From CAVRZY01 sp963725415 (lineage in GTDB: Bacteria; Acidobacteriota; Terriglobia; Bryobacterales; Bryobacteraceae), in NCBI GenBank assembly GCA_963725415.1, contig CAVRZY010000207.1, forward strand, positions 1-6,698: DNA of 6,698 bases. Reading direction: 5' to 3'. The notes under the pieces were generated by a model that did not search any database, was not told the DNA's origin, and saw nothing but the letters and a program-made list of their open reading frames with translations. Positions 4,046-6,698 of this stretch are shown here, one piece after another. Each line of letters starts with the position of its first letter. Position 1 is the stretch's first letter. The position numbers and the translations under genes are program-made.

Positions 4046-6698
4046 ATGTCGCTTTCAGGAATCACCAGTGCTCCGCTCGTGGATCCAACGTCGTTTCCCC
4101 TGATCCCTAAAAGGGGGGACCATCGGATCTCGTCGAATTCAGCAAGAGGGCTTGGGATGAGAGTTCGCAAAGTAATTTGCCTGAGCATTGTCTTGGCTTT
4201 CTGTGCCCTCTTACCGCTGATGGGCCAGGAAACCCGGGGTACGCTCCTGGGACGCGTGAGTGATCCGACCAGCGCGGTGATCGTCGGCGCCAACGTGGAA
4301 GCTTTGAACACCCATACCGGGGTGCGTCTTACCTCAACCACCAACGGGAGCGGCGACTACATTATTCCGTTCTTGATCCCGGGTCCGTATACCATTACCG
4401 TAGAAAGCGCGGGTTTCAAGAAGTACACACGTCCGGGGATCCTTGTTCGGGTGAACGATCGGATCACCATCGACGCGACCATGGAACTTGGGCAGGCGTC
4501 GCAGAACATCGAGGTCAGTGCCGAGAGTCCCCTCCTGGAAACCTCAACGGCTTCCATGGGGCAAGTAGTCAACAGCCGAAGCATCTTGGAGCTGCCTTCT
4601 AAGGATGGCATGGTGCTCATAATGGCCACCTTGTCGCCGGGCGTGTCCTTTACGCCCACAACCTCTGGTTACGTGCGCCCCTACGACACGGACTCGCCAT
4701 CGTACATGACGATCGACGGTACCCGGGTCGGAAGCACACAGTTTATGGTCGATGGCGCCGCAAACATGCAGCAGAATAGAGTTGCGTACTCGCCGCCTCC
4801 CGGCGTAGTGGAAGAGCTCAAAGTCCAGACTGCCACCTTCGACGCCAGTTACGGTTTCATGGCCGGTGGGGCGATCAACATGAGCCTGAAGTCCGGCACC
4901 AACGCCGTCCACGGCCAGGCGTATTACTTCATACAGAACCCGGCCCTCAATGCCGACCAGTTCTTCCGGCTGGCCGTCGGGAAACCGCCGTACCGGGAGC
5001 ATCGTTGGGGCGGCAGCAGTAGCGGCCCTGTTTATCTGCCGAAGCTCTACGATGGCCACAACCGGACCTTCTGGATGTACGGTTACGAGGGGATCTTCAG
5101 CTTTGACCCGACGCCGTTTACCGTCGCAGGCGTGCCGACTCCAGCCCAGAGAGCAGGCGACTTCTCAGCACTTCTAGCCCTCGGATCGAGGTACCAGATC
5201 TACGATCCTTACTCCATCGCTCCGGCGCCCAATGGACGATTCAGCCGCCAACCACTGTCCGGCAACCGGATTCCGGACAACCTGATTAATCCGACTTCCA
5301 AAAAGATTGCCGCTCTGTGGGATCCTCCCAACCAGGCAGGGACCATCGACGGGACGAACAATTACACGAAAGGCCAGAACAACTTTGACCACTACTGGAA
5401 TCACATCGTCCGAATCGACCACAATCTGTCCGCCAAGCAGCGGTTCTACGTACGCACCAATTTCACCTCCCTCACGCGTCCCGAGTTTCAACGCCACAAC
5501 GGGCCCGGGGCGACTTTTACTGCCGCTACAATCGTGGTTTCTCTTTCGACCACGTCTACGTCCCGTCCACCCGGTTCTTCATCAACACACGCTACACTTT
5601 GACGCGCTTCATATTCGCGGACACTCCATATCAGCTGGGCTGGGATTTGGTGGGGTTAGGCTTCTCGTCCAACTTCATGAACCAGATCAATCAGCTCGGT
5701 TCCGGCTCTCTGAGGTTGCCGCAGATTATCGTAGGCGGATACGACAGGTTGTCGTCGCAGACCTATAGACAGCGTCATGACAACATTCACGAGCTCGCAA
5801 GTAACATCACAAGTGTCATCGGATCGCACACCCTGCGCTATGGGGTCGCTTACCGTGTATACCAGGAAAACAACTTTGACCTCGGGAGTTCCTCTGGCTC
5901 TTTTACGTTTGACTCAACTTGGACGGGTGGCCCGCTCGACAACTCCCCCGCGGCGCCCAACGGGCAGGGAATGGCCAGTTTCCTGTATGGGCTGCCCGGC
6001 AGCGGTAGCTTGGCGATCAATGATTCTTATGCCGAGCAAACCAGATACTGGGCTTTCTATTCTCAGGATGATTGGCGGCTGAATACGAAGCTCACCCTGA
6101 GCTTGGGCCTCCGATATGAACTGCCATCGCCGCTCACGGAGCGGTACAACCGCAGCGTTCGGGGCTTCAACACTGCCGGGGTGCCCTCCATCGCCGCCCA
6201 GGTCCTGCAAAACTATGCCGCCAACCCAGTTCCCCAGATCCCGGTGAGCCAGTTCAGCGTGCACGGTGGCTTGACTTTCGCGGGAGCGGGCGGGTTGCCA
6301 CGGACCCTTTGGAATACAGCCTTGCACGAGTTCATGCCGCGCATCGGCCTCGCGTATTCGATCACGCCCAAGACTGTCTTGCGCGCCGGTTACGGGATTT
6401 TCTTCGATCCGCTCGGAGTGGTGAACCTCCACGTGGACCAGACTGGGTTTAGCTCATCAACCACTTATGTTGCGTCGGTCGACAATGGCCTGCACTTCAC
6501 TGCCCCCTTCGCGAACCCGTTTCCGGATGGTTTCTTACGCCCCTACGGCGCGTCACTCGGGGTTTCCACGTATCTTGGTCAACCCATCAGTTTCTTCGAT
6601 CAGAACCTGAGGAACCCCTACATGCAGCGCTGGCAGTTTGCTTTGCAGCGCGAGTGGCCGGGGAGTACCGTGATCGAGCTGTCCTACGTGGGAAATCG
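4046..6698 (+). pseudogene. TonB-dependent receptor with carboxypeptidase regulatory-like domain; frameshifted, 3' end outside window
   Basis: An outer-membrane receptor of the Oar-like type common in Acidobacteriota, thought to import large sugars or other substrates with energy from TonB. From ATG 4046: a 37-residue extension, a signal peptide at 38-61 (MRVRKVICLSIVLAFCALLP), a carboxypeptidase regulatory-like beta-sandwich from about 62 to 150 (ETRGTLLGRVSDPTSA...), a plug domain (ESPLLETSTASMGQVV, FMVDGAANMQ, GGAINMSLKSGTN) and then the barrel. The frame breaks at the GGGG run 5507-5510; adding one G restores GPGGDFY. The second frame then stays open for 395 codons to the window edge, with typical barrel text such as YWAFYSQDDWRLN, LSLGLRYE, FMPRIGLAYS and LRAGYGIFFDP. 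As read, the first frame stops at 5602 after 518 residues. The fully open second frame argues for a sequencing slip or a very recent mutation. Confidence 0.85.

Overview
The window looks like a chromosome segment of an Acidobacteriota bacterium close to the Solibacter/Bryobacter group. That placement rests on recall of family style, not on a search: a carboxypeptidase-regulatory-domain (Oar-like) TonB-dependent receptor, a DUF5009/COG4299 membrane acyltransferase, an ISNCY (IS1202-like) insertion sequence, and GC-rich coding DNA broken by AT-rich promoters.

Layout. 1-193 holds no gene I can support. 240-1858 is a 1.6 kb ISNCY-type insertion sequence whose transposase, read right to left, is broken by about four frameshifts. 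Two identical strong promoters lie directly outside its ends and point away from it, inside a perfect 45-bp inverted repeat. The right-hand promoter leads through a short structured leader and a 48-codon small ORF (1980-2126) into a multi-pass acyltransferase gene (2149-3263) with one frameshift. 3264-3796 holds hairpin-forming intergenic repeats and, on the minus strand, a decayed fragment of an L-rhamnonate dehydratase-like enolase-superfamily gene. A third copy of the promoter (3805-3833), with the same structured leader and a related small ORF (3910-4044), precedes a large TonB-dependent receptor gene (4046 to the window end) that also carries one frameshift.

The most interesting structure is the repeated control module. 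Three copies share a near-consensus sigma-70-type promoter whose 17-bp spacer contains a perfect palindrome, so a dedicated repressor is likely. Two copies extend through about 150 bp that include a GAGA-capped RNA hairpin with compensatory base changes, a second conserved stem, a perfect Shine-Dalgarno sequence and a small ORF starting M(R/P)RRQFF(V/F)GRITW. The module stands before two unrelated envelope genes, which suggests a shared regulon, probably for uptake and processing of sugars or polysaccharides (inference).

Caution: at least five of the frameshifts fall in coding-strand runs of G, each looking like loss of one or two G. Either the sequence undercalls G homopolymers or the region is decaying. 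The acyltransferase and receptor may be intact in the real genome.
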